Source: Datura wrightii (taxonomy: Eukaryota; Streptophyta; Magnoliopsida; Solanales; Solanaceae). From it: a stretch of DNA of 64,000 bases. Under the pieces are notes generated by a model. That model was not told the DNA's origin. It ran no database searches and worked only from the letters and a program-made list of their open reading frames with translations. Of this stretch, positions 45,260 to 57,100 are shown one piece after another (the first letter of the stretch is position 1; every line of letters starts with the position of its first letter). The stretch spans positions 55,362,501 to 55,426,500 of the forward strand of contig JASDFA010000003.1 of the NCBI GenBank assembly GCA_035772735.1, given 5' to 3'. The position numbers and the translations under genes were made by a program.

Positions 45260-47030
45260 TGTTATACCCCTGGGGCTCAAAGATTTGACCAGGGAGTTGA
45301 AATGGGAAATATTGTTGAATTGATGTTGCAAGCCCAGGACGAGTCATGTGACGATTCTTGAGGAGACCCCACGAGTCTTCAAGTGACTCGTGGGAAGGCC
45401 TGCAATAGATGAATGATCAGGTTCCCCACGAGGGAGAGAACGACTCATGGTCAGACACCACGAGTTGTCATGTCACTCGTGGGGTGAGGTTGGAAATAAG
45501 TTAGAAGCAGCAACCAGTGTACCTAACGGTTGGGAGCCCACGAGTCGTGGCCAGTCCCAATGACTCGTGAGGTGAGTCATGACCAAGCAGGTTGTATGTT
45601 AAGGCAGTGTACCTGACGAAAGGTGGCCATAAGTCTTGGCCACAGGGGACGAGTCGTTAAGTCATCCTTTACGAGCCCTAGTGGGCAGGTCATCCAGTGT
45701 ACTTGACGAGCAACCTAACGGATCGTTGGCCCTAGTAACGAGTCGTCAGGTCACCCATTAGGGTCACTTGACAGTTATTTTAAGTGAATTAGTAAGGGCT
45801 TTCTCGTAATTTCCTATGTTCCTAAGATCTATACTATGTCGTTTAAGGCTCGTTTTAGTGGGTTTTAAGCTGGGTAAAACCTATCCTAAGCCATTATTCT
45901 CATGCATGCAAGTTTGAAGGATTGAATAGGAGATTCAAGGCAAAATCTGAAGGTTTCCATTGGAATCTCAGCTTGGGCTATTAGAGGGTGTTAGAATTCA
46001 CCATTCCCAGGTATGTAAGGCTATGAGTGGGTGTTTTCTTCCATACCCATGCATGATTATATGATCATATATAGGGTTTTGTCCAATTGCATGATTTTTC
46101 ATCTCTACACAGCGGTACGATTAGATTATATTTATATTGATGATTTATGAAGCTTGGGCAGATTCTAAGTTGTTTTCCCTTATAATCATTGTTTTCTAAA
46201 ATTTGAATCTAAAATGCCCATGGATGAAGAGTTCATAAAAGGGGTGATTTATGGTAATGTGTGATGTTGATGAAGTTGATGATGAAAAGCATGTTTCTAA
46301 AGCTACCCAAGATTTTGATGTTGTTTCCTAAATGAATCGATTGGATTCTAGAATGATAGAGCTTTGGGTAATGCCCACATATTAATTAAAGCGATGATTT
46401 TCCAAACATAAGCTTACCACAATGTTTAAAGTGAAATTTCTCAATTCTTATTACAACTTCTAGCTTCTGGCATGTTGAGTAAATATTTCTACGTGTAGCT
46501 TACCACATGATTTGGAGTAGATGCTTCCACCTATGATTGAGCTTGTGGTATGTTTCGAAATAAAGCTTCTCATATGCATGAATTCATAATTGAGACGTAT
46601 GGCATTATTTAGCTTTGTCAAAGGACAATGTTGAGCCTCATTTTCATATGATGTCGAGTCTATGCATGATTTCATTAATGAGCTTTGTTAATAGACAATG
46701 TTGAGCTTTGTTTCATACGATGTTTATTTATGCATGATTTCATGTTGAGCTTTGTCAATAGACGATGTTGAGCTTCGTTATATATAATGTAGAGCACTAC
46801 ATGTTTTTGGGGGAAGATTCTAGCACCGAGCGGGTTTAGGGTTGATTACTTTATGCCCCAAAATTACGCGCCAACGTAGGTTGATACCATTATATTATCG
46901 GGACCTCCCTTGTGAGCTATGCCCAGCCCGATTGGACCTTCAGCTTGATATCGATATAATGGTATTGTCAGCCCTGACAAGGTTATGGACGACTCTACCC
47001 ACTTGAGTGTGATAGTTGGGCAAAATAGCA
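45260..47030 (+). repeat. Tek4 3' LTR, segment 1
   Basis: Starts TGTTATACCCCTGG and is collinear with 37589-39375. It stops at GTGTGATAGTTGG, where Ath4 begins, and resumes at about 53149. Twenty-six bases of LTR (39376-39401 in the 5' copy) are absent on both sides of Ath4. Confidence 0.87.
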
Positions 47031-47385
47031 TACCCAAGTGATGCTTTATAACTTAGTATTGCCTTGTTTATCGACTTAATTATATGCATTCTCATGTAAT
47101 TTTATGTATATGTGAATATATATACTAACCAACATGATTAGTTCTTGTTTTTGTAGGTTTAAAATGAATTTGAGGAACTAATCCATGAGTTGGTGAACTG
47201 GAGGCATGGAATCGGAAGTAAAACGCGAATGTCGGCAAGGAGGATGCGCGAAACAGCCCACCTACGCGTTGGCAACGTGCCACGGCAGGCAGTCTGCGTG
47301 ACCGTGGCGTGCCACGACCCCTAACGTGCTGCACAAGCAGCGTGCCAAGCTGCCAAACGCGATTTACAGAATGCCTACGTGATGC

Positions 47386-47433
47386 CTCCGTGTCACGGAG
47401 GCAAATTGGCGCGATAACCTCCGTGACACGGAG
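47386..47433. promoter_or_regulatory. Promoter-proximal dyad, 18-bp spacer (Ath4 5' LTR)
   Basis: CTCCGTGTCACGGAG (47386-47400) and CTCCGTGACACGGAG (47419-47433). Each arm is itself palindromic, the two are inverted copies of each other, and the spacer is again exactly 18 bp. The 3' LTR copy is 52016-52063 with two changes. The TATA box (47475) is 41 bp downstream, as in Ath3. Confidence 0.62.
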
Positions 47434-47474
47434 CTATTTCATGCCGGGAATAATTTTAGACACCTCACATTTAC

Positions 47475-47482
47475 TATAAATA
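47475..47482 (+). promoter_or_regulatory. TATA box of Ath4 5' LTR
   Basis: TATAAATA, 41 bp after the dyad. Confidence 0.6.
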
Positions 47483-48012
47483 GGTCCCTTAGCTCCTACA
47501 AACTATGAAGTCACGATTTATTTCTGAAAAACTGCCAAGCAGTGAAGGGAGAAGTGGGAGAACTCACCTAGGGTTCATAAATTTCATCTTCTCTTCTACC
47601 TATTCTTGTAAGTACGTTACTTTAATTATGTTTTCTAGTAATTGTATGAACTTGAGTGGCTAGAACCCTTCCTCTAGGGTTGAGGCAACATGGTATGATT
47701 GTGAATATATGATTTTATTTTGGTTTTAAGTTATTAATTGTTGTTTTGTCTTACATTCTTAACTATGGTTGTTTTTATGATTGATCACCATGAAAACACA
47801 CATGTTACACCTAGGCAAAAGCTTGAGAAAGAAAACCTAGGCAAGAACATGAGAATGTAGGGAGCAAGTTCGTATCTTTTGATATGATTCGCGGTTAGGA
47901 TAAGAAATTATACATAATTTGCCTTTCTTGGTTTATAAAATGGGATGATAACATGAAACAACTTAGAAATGTCACTCCACCACTCATAGAAGTAGTTGTG
48001 AAGCTAGGTTGA

Positions 48013-48098
48013 GTTGAATGATTAGAGGTACGAAAGTCCCTAATCAAAAGCATAAGTTGAATGATTAGAGGTACGAAAGTCCCTAATAAAAAGCATAA
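48013..48098 (+). repeat. 43-bp tandem duplication in Ath4 5' LTR
   Basis: Two copies beginning GTTGAATGATTAG and ending AAAAGCATAA. The 3' LTR has the same pair at 52638-52723, while Ath3 LTRs have one copy. The unit contains GATTAG...CTAATC, able to pair. The duplication arose before this copy inserted. Confidence 0.8.
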
Positions 48099-48529
48099 AT
48101 CTCGTAAACCACATCCACGCAATTGAATTGCCCACCAACTAGAATGTCACATCACCATTCAACGATGTAGTTGTGAGGCTAGTTTGTCATGTTTAGAGGC
48201 TCAAAAGACCATGAACATGCAATTTCAATTATGTGAGACAACAATTGTTAATTCCATATTTAAACCATTGCAAAGCGTAGTATCGCATGATTATCCGGCC
48301 TTAGCTCTAGTTGCTTCTTGAATTGTTTCAGAGTATTTGTGTGACCACCCCTAAATTTAATTAGACTTTATCGAAAACTTCTTTAATCAACACTTGCAAA
48401 AGTTAATATCACACTTGAATTTGATAATTAGCTAAATAGGTCCAGTCCCTGTGGGTTCGACATCCGGCTCTTAAAAAGGGCTACTATATTACTTGTACGC
48501 CCCGTACACTTGCGGGCACAACAAGTTTT

Positions 48530-48547
48530 TGGCGCCTTTTCCGGGGA
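48530..48547 (+). other. Ath4 primer binding site (tRNA-Asp, two mismatches)
   Basis: TGGCGCCTTTTCCGGGGA differs from the Ath3 site at two positions in the middle. It lies six bases after the LTR end at 48523. Confidence 0.78.
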
Positions 48548-48728
48548 CTGGCGTAATTAGTGAATTAAAAACATTTTCTTATGTTAGTTTACATTCTTAT
48601 AAAAAAATAATAATAAAAAAATTTCTTGTTTTTTGTTAGTATCTATATATATTTTTTAATGTTAAAAAAAAATTATTTGTTTTAAATTTATTTTAAATTT
48701 TGGTTTTTAATCTGATACGCTTCTTAAC

Positions 48729-49672
48729 ATGACATCATGGAATACAAATGGGTTAAATGGTGGTTATTCTTATTTTGGTGAGTGTTGTCTGAATTGTGGA
48801 GGACCTCACTTGTGGCAACATTGTAATACTTGCAATATATGTTGTGGTCAAAATGGCCATTGGGATGGCTGTCCAAATGCATACTCCCCTCCCCCAAGCC
48901 CCTACTATGATCCTTCTGTTGTTTTTGATGAATATAGGAATGATGAAACTAAGGACTTGGAACGCCAAGCTCGGATACAAAACATGATAAAACAAGTCCT
49001 TGAGAAAACAGAAGCAATGAAGGAGGAGATGGAAGCATTGAGAATTCAGCAAGAGGAAAATGGAGAGGCCCTAGAAATGATGAGCGTCAAAATCACGGAG
49101 ATGATGGCTGAGGCTGAAGCTTGCGGTAATTTGCAAGTAAAGGTCTATGCAATACTCAATAGGAACCACAAGAAGAAGATAAGGGTGAGTTCTTAGAAGA
49201 AGCCCAACAATTAGAAGCTCTTGAGAGTCCCCGTGATGGTTTCACACATATGGCCAATCCATTTATGAAAGAAGAGTTAGAGTCCCACCCATTTGACATT
49301 CATGGGGAATTAGAGGTTGATGTAGAGAAGGTGCACACAAGTAGGGAAGTCAAGCACAATGCAGTTTTAGAGTTGAGGTGTATTGTACCACACTCGAAGC
49401 ATTTCTCGACATTAAGTTTGGTTGACAACCTAGAAATAGAGTCTTCCAAGCTTGTAGAGAAAGAGATAGAGGATGAACAAGCCCCATACATTCTGAAATT
49501 TGCTGATTCTGATAACAAAAATGACTTCACTTACGTAAGGGCCAATAAATGCAAGAGGCAACATTTACTCCTTGGTCCTTTAAATTTTTCACCACCAACC
49601 CGGGAGCATAAGAGAAAATTAGAGAAGAAATTAGGGATGAGATTCATATCCTCAAAGTGGAGGGAAAAGTAG
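48729..49672 (+). pseudogene. Ath4 M-x-S-W-N zinc-knuckle-like protein, one frameshift
   Basis: Not a named family that I know. The frame starting M-T-S-W-N-T-N-G at 48729 runs to 49195. A single frame change near 49150 joins it to the open stretch that includes 49250-49672, giving about 315 residues. N-terminal Cys/His cluster: C-C-L-N-C-G-G-P-H, then C-N-I-C-C-G-Q-N-G-H-W-D-G-C-P-N. A Glu/Met-rich coiled-coil-like segment follows (about residues 85-135), then H-F-S-T-L-S-L-V-D and a basic end with R-E-H-K-R-K-L-E-K-K. Ath2 has the same order. It replaces gag-pol in this element. A nucleic-acid-binding role is inferred. Confidence 0.65.
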
Positions 49673-49685
49673 TGAAACTTGATGC

Positions 49686-49732
49686 GTCGTGCCGCGACGT
49701 AAAATTAGGCGCTGCTTAGGAGGCAACCCAAG
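49686..49732 (+). other. Ath4 post-ORF double hairpin
   Basis: GTCGTG-C-CGCGAC (49686-49698, one G-U pair) and CTTAGG-AGGCAA-CCCAAG (49715-49732, one A-C mismatch), directly after the ORF as in Ath3. Confidence 0.62.
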
Positions 49733-51572
49733 GGTACCGTAGGTACAACTTGTAATTTTTGTTGATGTGTTTTTGTTTATTGTCAACTTGTGTTGTTTTT
49801 GGTGGAAAGTTAGGCACGGATGGAGGGGAAGTCTAAGTACCCGTGGAGGAGGAAGCTAACAAGCATGGAAGAGAAAAAGTGTGGGGTCAAACACTCACTT
49901 GTGCAAATTTGAAGAAAAACATGCTGTTAGCTAGGCCTAGAGGCCTCAGGGAGTATTTCTCATCCTGTTTAATTTTATTTAGATGCTATGGGGACATACC
50001 ATGATTCAAGTGTGGGGTGATAAAAATTTTTAAAAAAAAATTGTGCTTAACGATTTTAGGTTAATGTAATGCTTGTGAGAAATATTTGAAAAATTTTTGT
50101 GAGTCAAGCATGACTTCATCACCCGTTGGTTTTTCTTTTCGGTTCTTTTCCAATGGGGGGTCTTTGAGCCGAAGAATAAAAATTTTCTTTGTCTGTATAT
50201 AGTGTTTTTAGTCATAGTTAGAGACTATTTCTGACGATGGATGGATGACGACCGTCTTGAGGAAAATTAGTCAATAGGTTTTTGTTTCTGAACCCGTAGC
50301 TAATTGATGGCTTGGTGTTCTTGTTATGTGCTATACATGATTGTAAGATACAAGTTTGGTTAGTGTTGAAGCATGTACGAAGTGTATAACTTTGTTTGAG
50401 ACACTTAGGCTCTTGAATTTGACTCGATGTGATTGAAGCTTAATTTCGAATTCTTGTGATTAGCTGAGTAAGAGTCTGCTGAATGTGTCTTGAATTGAGC
50501 ATGTGTTGTGAGTGGAAGTTTTTCGAATATTCCATGCTATTGTGGAATGTCTAGAACTTTCCTGGTGTGTATATAAAATGAAATGCAGGATGTGGACTGT
50601 AGGAGATGATTTAGGCATTTCTTTGAATGAACCTAATTTTTATCCCTCACTTTACCTACCTTGAATGTTGAATCCTAGTGAGCCCCATTGAGCCTTAAGC
50701 CTATTCTTTGATGGCTACAACGTAAGCTTAATCCGTTTTCTTTCATTAGCCTTGAATTTGATCCAAAACTCCTAAGCGCTAAAGTGAAAAATTCCAAAGA
50801 GTGAAGGAGTGAGAAGCATGAAAAGGAAGGATAAGTAGCAGTTGTAAAAGTTGAGAAAGGTCAAGGGTGCACTTGTTTGAAAATGCTTGATTAGTGGTAG
50901 GGAGTAAGAAATAAATGAATGAAGAAGTTGCATAAGTACTCCTTACTAATAAGCTAAGCGTGCTTAAAGAAGTGGGAACATGAAGAAAAAATTCAAGATT
51001 GAAAAGAATGAGGAGGAAGAAAGAAAAGAGATGTCCTTAATGAAGGTTGAAGTTATTAAAAGCGCTTGGGGATGATAGCCACTATTACTGGCAAGAATAG
51101 TACCTACCCGTCCCTTAGCTTACATTACAACCCATTAAGTCCTACTTGATCTTACGTTCATACATCCTTAAATTAGTGGAGTAAAACATTAAGGGCAAGC
51201 TTATGGTTCACTACATGATGCAAGTGAATTCTTTGAGAGAGTGAGCGTAATTCTATTCATATACCCATACATGTTGTGTTTTAAAAACTTGCGAGTAAGA
51301 ATGGGTAACACTCTTATTGTGAGGGCACATGTTTAATGAAAGATAAAATTCATGTCGGATTTCTTGATAGGTTGATTTGCATGAGTTTGCTAAGATTGAT
51401 AGTCGATTCTTGAGGTTAGGAAGTCTTAACACAGTTGTATTTCATTTCAATGATTAAATCGTGCATGCTCTATTTTTAGCTTGCAATCTTAAACAATCAT
51501 TATAGCCATAGCTTGAATTATCTTGTTCAATTAGTTATGTGTGAGTCTTCATTTACATGAGATATAAAAGGG
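49733..51572 (+). other. Ath4 3' non-coding block with polypurine-like copies
   Basis: No gene. Collinear with Ath3 25416-27280. Extra AAGTGTGGGGT tracts lie at 49877-49887 and 50008-50018, at the same places as in Ath3. The true tract at 51597-51607 has the same sequence. Confidence 0.75.
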
Positions 51573-51610
51573 TTGTTCGAGGACGAACAAGGGTTTAAGT
51601 GTGGGGTAGG
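51573..51610 (+). other. Ath4 pre-PPT hairpin and polypurine tract
   Basis: TTGTTCG-AGGA-CGAACAA (51573-51590), a perfect 7-bp stem, then TTTAAGTGTGGGGTAGG up to the LTR at 51611. Confidence 0.8.
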
Positions 51611-53148
51611 TGATCTTTGGCAAAATAGCATGCCCAAGTGATGCTTTATAACTTAGTTTTGCCTTGTTTATCGACTTAATTATATGCATTCTCATGTAAG
51701 TTTATGTAAATGTGAATATATATACTAACCAACATGACTAGTTCTTGTTTTTGTAGGTTTAAAATGAATTTGAGGAACTAATCCATGAGTTGGTAAAGTG
51801 GAGGCATGGAATCGGAACTAAAACACGAACATCGGCAAGGAGGATGCGCGAAACAGCCCACCTACACGTTGGCAACGTGCCACGGAAGGCAGGCTGGGTG
51901 ACCATGGCGTGCCACGGCCCCTAATGCGCTGCACATGCAGCGTGCCACTCTTCCAACGCTGCATGGGGCTGCTTGACATGTATTTTATGAGATTTCCAGA
52001 ATGCCTACGCGATGCCTTCGTGTCACGGAGGCAAATTGGCACGATAACCTCCATGACACGGAGCTATTTCATGCCGGGAATAATTTTAGACACCTCACAT
52101 TTACTATAAATAGGTCCCTTAGCTCCTACAAACATGAAGTCACGATTTATTTCTGAAAAGCTGCCAAGGAGTGAAAGGAGAAGTGGGAGAACTCACCTAG
52201 GGTTCATAAATTTCATCTTCTCTTCTACCTATTCTTGTAAGTACATTACTTTAATTATGTTTTCTAGTAATTGCATGAACTTGAGTGGCTAGAACCCTTC
52301 CTCTAGGGTTGAGGCCACATGGTATGATTGTGAATACATGATTTTGTTTTGGTTTTAAGTTATTAATTGTTGTTTTGTCTTACATTTCTATGGTTGTTTT
52401 TATGATTGATCACCATGAAAACACACATGTTACACCTAGGCAAAAGCTTGAGAAAGAAAACCTAGGCAAGAACATGAGAATGTAGGGAGCAAGTTCGTAT
52501 CTTTTGATATGATTCGCGGTTAGGATAAGAAATTATACCTAATTTTCCTTGCTTGGTTTATAAAATGGGATGATAACATGAAATAACTTAGAAATGTCAC
52601 TCCACCACTCGTAGAAGTAGTTGTGAAGCTAGGTTGAGTTGAATGATTAGAGGTACGAAAGTGCCTAATCAAAAGCATAAGTTGAATGATTAGAGGTACG
52701 AAAGTCCCTAATCAAAAGCATAAATCCTATAAACCACATCCACGTAATTGAATTGCGCACGAACTAGAATGTCACATCACCATACAACGATGTAGTTGTG
52801 AGGCTAGTTTGTCATGTTTAGAGGCTCGAAAGACCATGAACATGCAATTTCAATTATGTGAGACGACAATTGTTAATTCCATATTTAAACCATTATAAAG
52901 CGTAGTATCGCATGATTATCCGGCCTTAGCTCTAGTTGCTTCTTGAATTATTTCAGAGTATTTATGTGACAACCCCTAAATTTAATTAGACTTTATCGAA
53001 AACTTCTTTAATCAACACTTGCAAAAGTTAATATCACACTTGAATTTGATAATTAGCTAAATAGGTCCAGTCCCTGTGGGTTCGACATCCGACTCTTAAA
53101 AAGGGACACTATATTACTTGTACGACCCGTACACTTGCGGGCACAAAA
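51611..53148 (+). repeat. Ath4 3' LTR
   Basis: Starts TGATCTTTGGCAAAAT and ends near GGGCACAAAA, where CA is mutated. Compared with the 5' LTR it keeps a further 30-40 bp near 51955-51990. It also holds the 43-bp pair (52638-52723) and the dyad with small changes (52016-52063). Confidence 0.87.
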
Positions 53149-53904
53149 TCGGTTAAGTGACAAGCCTCACACTGTCTATATCGTTCAGATTTACATATCC
53201 ATTTCTCATTATGATTACTACCTTATGCATCCATGCTCTAAAAGTAAGGTTTGACTCATTTTTTCAGCTTTTGATATAAATGTTATGTTTTAGCTTTTAG
53301 TCATTCGATTCAGTCATTATGTTATGAAGCTATGGATGGTCATGTTATGATAAGATTATGAATTCAGAAAGAATGCATGTGTGCCTTTCCTCTCGGGCTG
53401 AAAGCTTATGATATGTTATAACATCTTTTAAATGATGTATTCTATTTAGCGATTTTACTTACCTTGCATACTCGGTACATTCCATGTATTGACCGCATAC
53501 TTTCTATGCTACATCATTTCATGTGCTGGACCCAATTCTCAAGTTCAGCTCCGTTTGTAGTCACTGTTCAGAGTTAGTACCTGCTTATCTTGTGAGTCCT
53601 CATCTTTCGAGGACTAGACCTTCATTTGTTCTGGATTTCCTTTTAATTTCAGTATTGTAGAGCTAGTTGGGGGTGTTGTCCCTTCAGCTCATCCAGATTA
53701 GAGGCTTATCAGATTTAAATGTGTATTTAGCTTTAGATATTTATTCTGTTGTTATACTAAGTTGACTTCCGTTGAGTTTATAATTATGTTTGCTTCATGT
53801 TTATTGAATGAGTTAGTTGAATGCTTATTCCATGGGTCGACTTGGGGTCTCTCAAGGTCCCTTGTCCCGTGTCTACGATCTGGCCCTCCGTTCGGGTCAT
53901 GATA
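53149..53904 (+). repeat. Tek4 3' LTR, segment 2
   Basis: Resumes TCGGTTAAGTGAC, collinear with 39402-40156 of the 5' LTR, and ends GGGTCATGATA, where the terminal CA is TA. Confidence 0.85.
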
Positions 53905-56114
53905 GTGTTAAAATGAAGAAAATAGGAATCTCCGCACCAGGTCACAAGACGAGTTGTCCAGTGACTTGTGAAGTACCCCACGAGTCGTTAAGTGACTCAT
54001 GGTGTGGAGGAGTTGGATATGGATGGTGTTCTGGGGGTTGACAATGGGAGAAGGCACGATGCTTAGTTAGCGCCACGAGTTGTTAGGTTGCCTGTAGCCA
54101 GGAGCTTGACTTGGATGTTGAAGGGTTTGGTAGTGCTCCCAACGAATATTTACCACGAGTCGTTAGGTACACAATAAGTCATGGTGTCCCTCGTGGTGAC
54201 CAGCAGAGGTATGTTTTCAAATGTTGAGGACGGGTGTAGATGACAAGTCATCCCCTCAAGTAATGAGTCGTCCAGTCCCTCGTTGGGAATGCTAGTATGC
54301 TTTTTCCTGCGAATTCAGTAAGGGCTTTTCCATAATTTCTAAACTCCTAAGACCTAAACTACGTCGTTTTAAGCTCTGATAGGTTTGTTTTAAGGGGGTC
54401 TAACTCATTCTAGACCTATCTCTCTCCATGCATGAAAGCCTAGAAGTTCCTAAGGGTGATCAAGCTTATAAATTCATCAAGTCTTCTTAAATTTCCTTTA
54501 GGCATGCAAGAAGGTTGAGAAATCAGAAATACCCAGGTACGTAGGGTTATGAATGGGTGTATCCATCCACTCCCATGCCCAATCCCTTCTCAAATTCATG
54601 GAAATTCTATGTTGATGAATTTATGGAGTTTTAACCCAACTTGTGAATTCTCTAAGTATCTATCATGGGTATAATCTATTCATGTTTCTAATGTTGAATT
54701 ATGATTCATGGGCATGTTTTATAATGTTTTCAATTACAATTCATGTTTTTAAGGTTTTACAAATTATGATGCCCAATCACGAAAGCTCATGAAAAGATGA
54801 GATTATGATCTATATTTTCAAGCATGATGAGATGTATATGATGAAAGTTTGATTTTGAATTACCCGTGTCTATATTCATGTTTTTGACTAGAAAAGTCTA
54901 TTTCAAGTATGTTTAAGTTTGGGCAAGCCCATATGATCTAGTATGTTTCATGAGTTATCTCAATTTCATGTTATTAGCTAACCACATGGATTTTGGAGTC
55001 TAGACTCCAAAATCTTGTTAGCTTGTGGTATGATTTGAGCCAAGGCTCCTCGCCTTATGATTTCAGATTATGCATGTATTATTATGAGTCAGCTTCATTG
55101 AAAAACGATGGAGAGAATATGCATGTTTTTGGGAGTAGTGTCTAGCACCGAGTAGGCTAAGGGTTTAGTCAACCCTGTGACTCAGAACTACGTGCCAACG
55201 TAGGTATGTTCAGATTATTTGGGACCTCCCATTTGAGCTTCCCCTACCCCCAAGAGGCCTTCAGCTTGACGTGCCAATGTGCCAACGTAGGTATGTTCTT
55301 AGCCCTGGTAAGGCTTTGGACGGCTCTACCAACTTGAGTGTAATATTAGGGACCACGTAAGCTCTATCGTGGTAATGTCTGTTATATGACGAGTCTCTCA
55401 TTGTTCCTCATTTTTTCAGTTATGCATGTTCATCAGTCACGATATTATGTTTTCAGCAGGTTTGACCCAAATGTTCAGTTTTACTTATGAATAATCAGTT
55501 CAGCCTTGGGTCATTCGATTTAATTATGATATTCAATTATGTTTAAATCATGTCTTCAGATAATATCATGCAATCCCTACTCTCAGACTCTTATAATGAA
55601 ATGTTTTATGATATGCATGATCTATGATTTTACTCACTTAGCAGTTTTACTTACCTTGCATACTCGGTACATTCCACGTACTAACCACTTACTCTATGCT
55701 ATATCGTTTCATGATATAGGCTCAAACATTCAAGTACAGTCCCGTCATTAGCCAGATCCTCAGAGTAGCATCTCCCAGTCAGGGTTGCTGAGTCCTTATC
55801 CTTTGAGGACCCTTCTATCAGTTGTATTCAGTATTTTCAATTTCAGTCTTTAGTTAGTTAGTTGGGGTCTTGTCCCATCAACTCATCAATATGTAGAGGC
55901 TCATCAGACATAGTATGTTTTCAGTTTCGGATCACTTTTATGTATTCAGTTATTCGATGTTATCATATTTTCAAACTTCCGCTATTGTATATGTTACACT
56001 TCCTTTATATTGTGTTGAGCTTTAGATGTCATGTTCATGCCATGGGTCGACTTGGATCCTCTCGGGGTTCTTTTATTCCATGTCTCGATCCGGGCCTATG
56101 TTCGGGTCATGACA
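53905..56114 (+). repeat. Tek1 3' LTR, main part
   Basis: Same LTR family as Tek4 but diverged: the ACGAGTCGT cluster (53935-54300), a CCCAG/GTACGTAGG donor-like site near 54535, the TAGCACCGAGTAGG block near 55142, and the end TTCGGGTCATGACA at 56114. With 37551-37588 it gives about 2.25 kb. Athila-type gag follows at once. No gene. Confidence 0.78.
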
Positions 56115-57100
56115 GAAGAAGAATGTGAATTCATGGCAAATCAAAAGGGAGTTTCTTGCCCGGGGTATGAAAGTGCAAACCAAGGTCCTTGGTGACCACA
56201 TGAAGAGAATTAAGGTTGGAGAAACCGCGACAACAAAGGCTGGGTTGATAAAAATAAAAGATGGGGTAATCGTGAACAAAATCATGATGGGGAACATTAT
56301 TACCGAAGCTTGAACCCATATGTTACCCCTCCAAAGGATGAAAATCCCAATTGCAAGATTGAAGAGATGCGGGCTACAGTGCTAAAAAGGGTGGAATCGA
56401 TGGATAACGGGGGGAAAGAGCTAAAAAGGGAGGTGTCTAACCTCGTCCAAACAGTGAGTTCATATGCAGCTTCTATTAGACGCTTGGAACCTCAAATGAT
56501 TCACTTGTCCCCATAAATAACCCCCAAATGAAAGGAACTCTCCTTAGCGACACAATGTCTAATCCCAAGAAGGACAATCATTGTGTAGCTATTGTCACGA
56601 GGAGCGGTAAGATGTTGTCTGATGGAGGTGTTAAGCCCAAGAAAGTTGTTAACCCCAAAAAAGGAAGCAATGTGAATGATGAGGTGCCAAAAACACCAGA
56701 TGGTGTTGATGAAACAAAAGAACATAATGAAAGGGGAATTAATGTTGACCCCGAGAAGGTTGTTAAGGAGAAAACAAGCAAGGAGGCTTTATCCAAAATA
56801 GGCCAAGATCCTAGGGTTCCACCTCCTTATCCTCAATGTTCAGCAAAGAAGGTGGACAATAAGTTTAAAAAATCATTGAGATGTTCAGAAAATTATCCAT
56901 AAATATACCTTTGGTGGATGCATTTCTCCAAATGTCGAGCTATGCAAAATTCATGAAAGAATTGCTGAAGAAAAAGAAGTTTGTTGATGCTGGTGTAGGG
57001 AAGTAACACACCATTGTAGTGCAATGATGTAGAGCAATATTGCTCCTAAAAGAGAGGATCTTGGAGCTTTCACTATCCCTTGAACCATTGGGCTTTGTGT
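56115..57100 (+). pseudogene. Ath1 gag C-terminal half and linker to protease
   Basis: Starts mid-protein with E-E-E-C-E-F-M-A-N-Q-K-G, followed by an Asn/Gly/Arg-rich stretch, then L-N-P-Y-V-T-P-P-K-D, a coiled-coil-like segment, L-E-P-Q-M-I-H-L-S, N-P-K-K-D-N-H-C-V-A-I-V-T-R-S-G-K, P-P-P-Y-P-Q and Y-A-K-F-M-K-E-L-L. This order is typical of Athila gag and the gag-protease linker. Broken by stops at about 56190 and 56208, a shift near 56520 and another near 56880. Confidence 0.82.

Larger units (their letters stand above)
47031..48523 (+). repeat. Ath4 5' LTR
   Basis: Matches 51611-53148. Contains the dyad (47386-47433), TATAAATA at 47475, a TGTAAGTAC donor-like site at 47608, and a 43-bp tandem duplication (48013-48055 and 48056-48098). 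Ends CGGGCACAACA. Upstream of the dyad it has more CGTGCCACGG/CCGTGGC words (47270-47320). Confidence 0.88.
47031..53148 (+). mobile_element. Ath4: pol-less Athila-like element encoding a small zinc-knuckle-like protein
   Basis: LTRs of 1493 and 1538 bp, a tRNA-Asp-like primer site, one small ORF, the post-ORF hairpins, a 3' block and a polypurine tract. The LTRs and 3' block match Ath3, but the coding module does not: Athila gag is replaced by a protein shared with Ath2. No pol. It lacks a target duplication, and the first bases of its left LTR seem lost at a TGAT..TTGG microhomology with Tek4. Confidence 0.85.
37589..53904 (+). mobile_element. Tek4: old Tekay/Del-like chromovirus, interrupted by Ath4
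   Basis: 5' LTR 37589-40156, primer site, broken gag-pol 40367-45013, polypurine tract, and 3' LTR in two parts (45260-47030 and 53149-53904). It is about 10.2 kb without Ath4. LTR copies are clearly diverged and gag-pol has several frameshifts, so it is older than Tek2 and Tek3. It is closely related to Tek1, into whose 3' LTR it inserted. Confidence 0.88.
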
